From contig MQVO02000008.1 in NCBI GenBank assembly GCA_001986395.2, positions 744,001-808,000 of the forward strand: 64,000 nt of DNA. The letters are read 5' to 3'. Both the position numbers and the translations under genes were made by a program. The DNA comes from Irpex lacteus (lineage: Eukaryota > Basidiomycota > Agaricomycetes > Polyporales > Irpicaceae). Each line of letters starts with the position of its first letter. Position 1 is the stretch's first letter. Below are positions 60,258-64,000 of this stretch, in pieces. The notes under the pieces are model-generated. The model searched no databases and was not told the DNA's origin. It was given only the letters and a program-made list of their open reading frames with translations.

Positions 60258-61050
60258 TTCGGTGTACCTATTGGGGATATTGGTGGTGACTCAGGCTCGG
60301 TTAGGTAGTATACGTACATATAATTCTAAATATCATAAAGTTTCTCTAGGCTATGGGAGTATCATGAGACGCGGCCTTCTTGAGATGCTCATGCTATGAG
60401 TAAGCGCACTCTCATACTCGAGCTTTGGTCAAGTTTGAGCGTATGTCAATAGTGGCTCAGGGTATACTTAGAAGCCAGTGCAGGAGAAAGTTGTGACATG
60501 ATATTTACACGCAAACTCCAGGATGATCCAATCAATGAGAATGGTATCTTGTTTTAGGACGAGCTGGGCTTTGTGGCGTGCGAGAATCTTGTGCGCTTCT
60601 GCCAGTGGCTTTCTGCTGCTTTCTTTGGACCACGACCATGCAGTTTATTCCTGACAAATGCTTCTATATCTCATTCGTGAGTCTGCTTGACGTAGTACGC
60701 CAGGGACGTGTTGGTATGTACGCTATACGTGCTTTGAAGTGATGCTGATGTTAGTCTTTATAAAGATAGTAGTGTATAGCGTCCCACTGGCAGGTCTTCA
60801 CAACTTGGCAGTACTCGAGACTTCTACTTGGGGCTAGTAAAGGACCCCAAGCCTATCGCTGACACTTCCGGAGGATAGAAAACTGCCATTGTCAGACGTG
60901 AACCGAGTGCGCAGTGTCTACAAGGAATAGAACTTTGTGGTGAATATTCACACCTCAAGTCGTACGACCTTTCGTAAGGATTCAAATACTAGCTCAAATA
61001 CTCACCGTTCAACGTTCATAGTCAATCGAGCAGCGTTCTTCCTTACCGTT
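60258..61050. other. Intergenic, 0.8 kb
   Basis: No gene or repeat recognised. Confidence 0.45.
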
Positions 61051-62207
61051 ATGGGTACAAGCACGTCGGCCGCGATTATCAGCCTTGCCGCGATCTCTGC
61101 CTTCGCTGTCTACATCATCTTCCTTATCCCACCGTCGTCTGTCGACTTGTTCCCGGAGAGCGTTCTGGCCTACGACAAGGGCGCGTATCCTGATGGCCTT
61201 TCCCTCAGAAAACACTATACTGGAATCTCTCTCCTTGATCGTATCTTTACAGCGTATGGAGGCTTCTTTGCGCTCGTTGTAGATGGCAGAGATCCGGCTA
61301 CCTGGCTTTTCTGCGTATGGTTCCTACCGCAACTTTGTGGTGTACTGGTATTTTGCTATTGGGAGGCGGGTAGAGTTAACAAAGGAGGTTTTGCGTCTCG
61401 GTGAGTTTTATACACACTGGTAATTTTAGTCGCTGTAAGCTAATTATCTTGACCCTCTGTAGTCCATCGTTGGTTTGCATAGCTGCTCAAGCCCTCACGG
61501 CCGGTGTCACCCTGCCCCTCTATTTCATTTCCCATCTTCTGAACGTGCCGTTTGCACCCAACACGCCTCTACCACTCAACCCTACCAGCAAAGCACGCGC
61601 CATCCTACCCGCAGTTGCCTTAGGTTACCTTCTGCCCTCCGTCGCCCTTCTATTTCCCCTGCCGTCATTCGACCTTGACACTGTTCAGCTCATCTCGGCG
61701 ATATGGCAACCGTTCCCACTATATGTCTCAGCAATACTCTTTGGCCTCCAGTATCTAGGGAAGAACACGAATACCCCAAACGAAGGCTACATCCGACCGC
61801 TCAAGCGCGCGTACTACGCCTCTGCGATTCTCTCAGCCGTCGCACATGTCGCAGTGGTTACATATATCGTCACCTCGCCTGACGCACCGACCTTCGCAGA
61901 AGTGTTCCTTCCACCGTACTGGTTCCCCAGTCTGCACAGCGCAAGAGACCTTCCTGCTTACAGGGTGGCGGCACGCACGTTATTCCAGCACGACTGGTTC
62001 ACGATGACGCTCGCCGCTTCCGTCTTTTTCTTCTTTTCGTTGTGGACACTGCAGAGCCAACGTAGTTCGGCTGTTTCTATATGGACCTGGATTACGCTGC
62101 TGGTCGTAAGTGTGGTGTTTGGACCTGGGGCGGAGATTTGTTTGGCTGCTGTGGTGCGGGAGGAGGCAATCTGGAGTGCGAGAGTAGAAGCAAAGAGTCG
62201 GGATTGA
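61051..62207 (+). CDS. Multi-span membrane protein, paralogue B
   Basis: Start at ATG 61051 (MGTSTSAAIISLAAISAF). Exons 61051-61400 and 61463-62207 give 364 residues. Shared with paralogue A: HYTGISLLDRIF against RYTGIYVLDEMA, DGRDPATWLFCVWFLPQLCG, GVLVFCYWEAG, the intron after that block (same codon, same phase), AIWQPFPLYVSAI, YRVAARTLFQHDW and FTMTLAASVFF. Shorter than A because the Pro/Thr N-terminus and the charged C-terminal tail are missing. About seven spans predicted by eye. It lies tail-to-tail with PRP43 copy 2, whereas paralogue A lies head-to-head with PRP43 copy 1. Function unknown. Confidence 0.8.
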
Positions 62208-62522
62208 AGGTCCAGCTCATGTTTGATGGTGTTTTGTATATACCCTCTGATCTTAATTTTGAGAAGACTTTGGTTCAGACAAGCGTAGTAGCTGAAGCTG
62301 GACTACTGTGATAACTATGGTTCATGGAGAGTTGTGTATGCCGCAATCACTTCAATATGAGCTTTTGGGACAGCAGAAATCGGCAGTGATTATGTTGGGG
62401 AGATGATTCAAAAGTACACTGCGTATGGTTTCGTGGCATAAGAAGTTCTGGTGCGAGTATGATCAGTCTAACCGTCGGGAGTTCATCATCGCGCCCAAAT
62501 CTTGTTCTGAACTCCCCGACTT
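62208..62522. other. Convergent intergenic region
   Basis: 3' flanks of paralogue B and PRP43 copy 2; nothing else seen. Confidence 0.5.

Positions 62523-64000
<1,478 letters not shown>

Noticed and set aside
41070..62207. Secondary-metabolite cluster suggested by the membrane proteins
   Set aside because: No synthase, terpene cyclase, P450 or other tailoring enzyme is present in the window.

Overview
This is nuclear DNA of a filamentous basidiomycete, very probably an Agaricomycete. Genes are split by many 45-80 nt GT-AG introns, and the accessory families are ones expanded in mushroom-forming fungi: DUF6533 and DUF6534-type multi-span membrane proteins, F-box-like proteins starting MASLGA, carotenoid-ester-lipase-like type B carboxylesterases, single-pass receptors ending in a PPPY tail, and small secreted hydrophobic proteins. 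All calls were made by reading the sequence; no searches were run.

Layout. 1-1060: 5' part of a CDC12-type septin (-). 1.4-11.4 kb: ornithine carbamoyltransferase (-) surrounded by three F-box-like paralogues. A tandem duplication copied the 3' end of the carbamoyltransferase gene together with the next F-box gene. One copy of the intergenic region then received a 1.35 kb non-autonomous DNA transposon, and the other copy is the matching empty site. 11.7-13.4 kb: DUF6533 membrane protein (-). 14.7-24.0 kb: three tandem secreted carboxylesterases (-), two of them in 3.2 kb direct repeats; a fourth, divergent copy lies at 31.0-33.3 kb. Between them are a broken copy of the proteasome beta7 gene (24.7-25.5 kb), a DUF6534-type membrane protein (+) and an F-box relic.

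34.2-36.7 kb: the most unusual gene. It predicts a protein of about 790 residues carrying four near-perfect copies of the histone H3 N-terminal tail motif (ARTKQTAxKS or RRTKxTARKS), three of them at an exact 69-residue spacing, arranged around a duplicated globular domain that I do not recognise. 36.9-39.8 kb: the DEAH helicase PRP43 (-). 40.66-40.76 kb: a perfect 44-bp-arm inverted-repeat element with a 9-bp target duplication. 41.1-42.4 kb: a multi-span membrane protein (+). 42.9-45.0 kb: an uncharacterised protein (-). 46.1-47.2 kb: intact proteasome beta7 gene PRE4 (+). 48.3-52.4 kb: a JmjN/JmjC/PHD histone demethylase of KDM4 type (-). 53.7-58.2 kb: two tandem single-pass membrane proteins (+). 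59.4-60.3 kb: a small secreted protein (+). 61.1-62.2 kb: a second copy of the membrane protein (+). 62.5 kb to the right edge: a second PRP43 copy (-), cut by the window.

Conserved housekeeping genes (septin, carbamoyltransferase, PRP43, PRE4, KDM4-like) are interleaved with fast-duplicating accessory families. Several housekeeping genes have themselves been copied whole or in part inside the same 64 kb, so local segmental duplication is the dominant process here. The genes do not form one pathway. The H3-tail-like protein and the H3 demethylase suggest a chromatin theme, but linkage alone does not show a functional tie.
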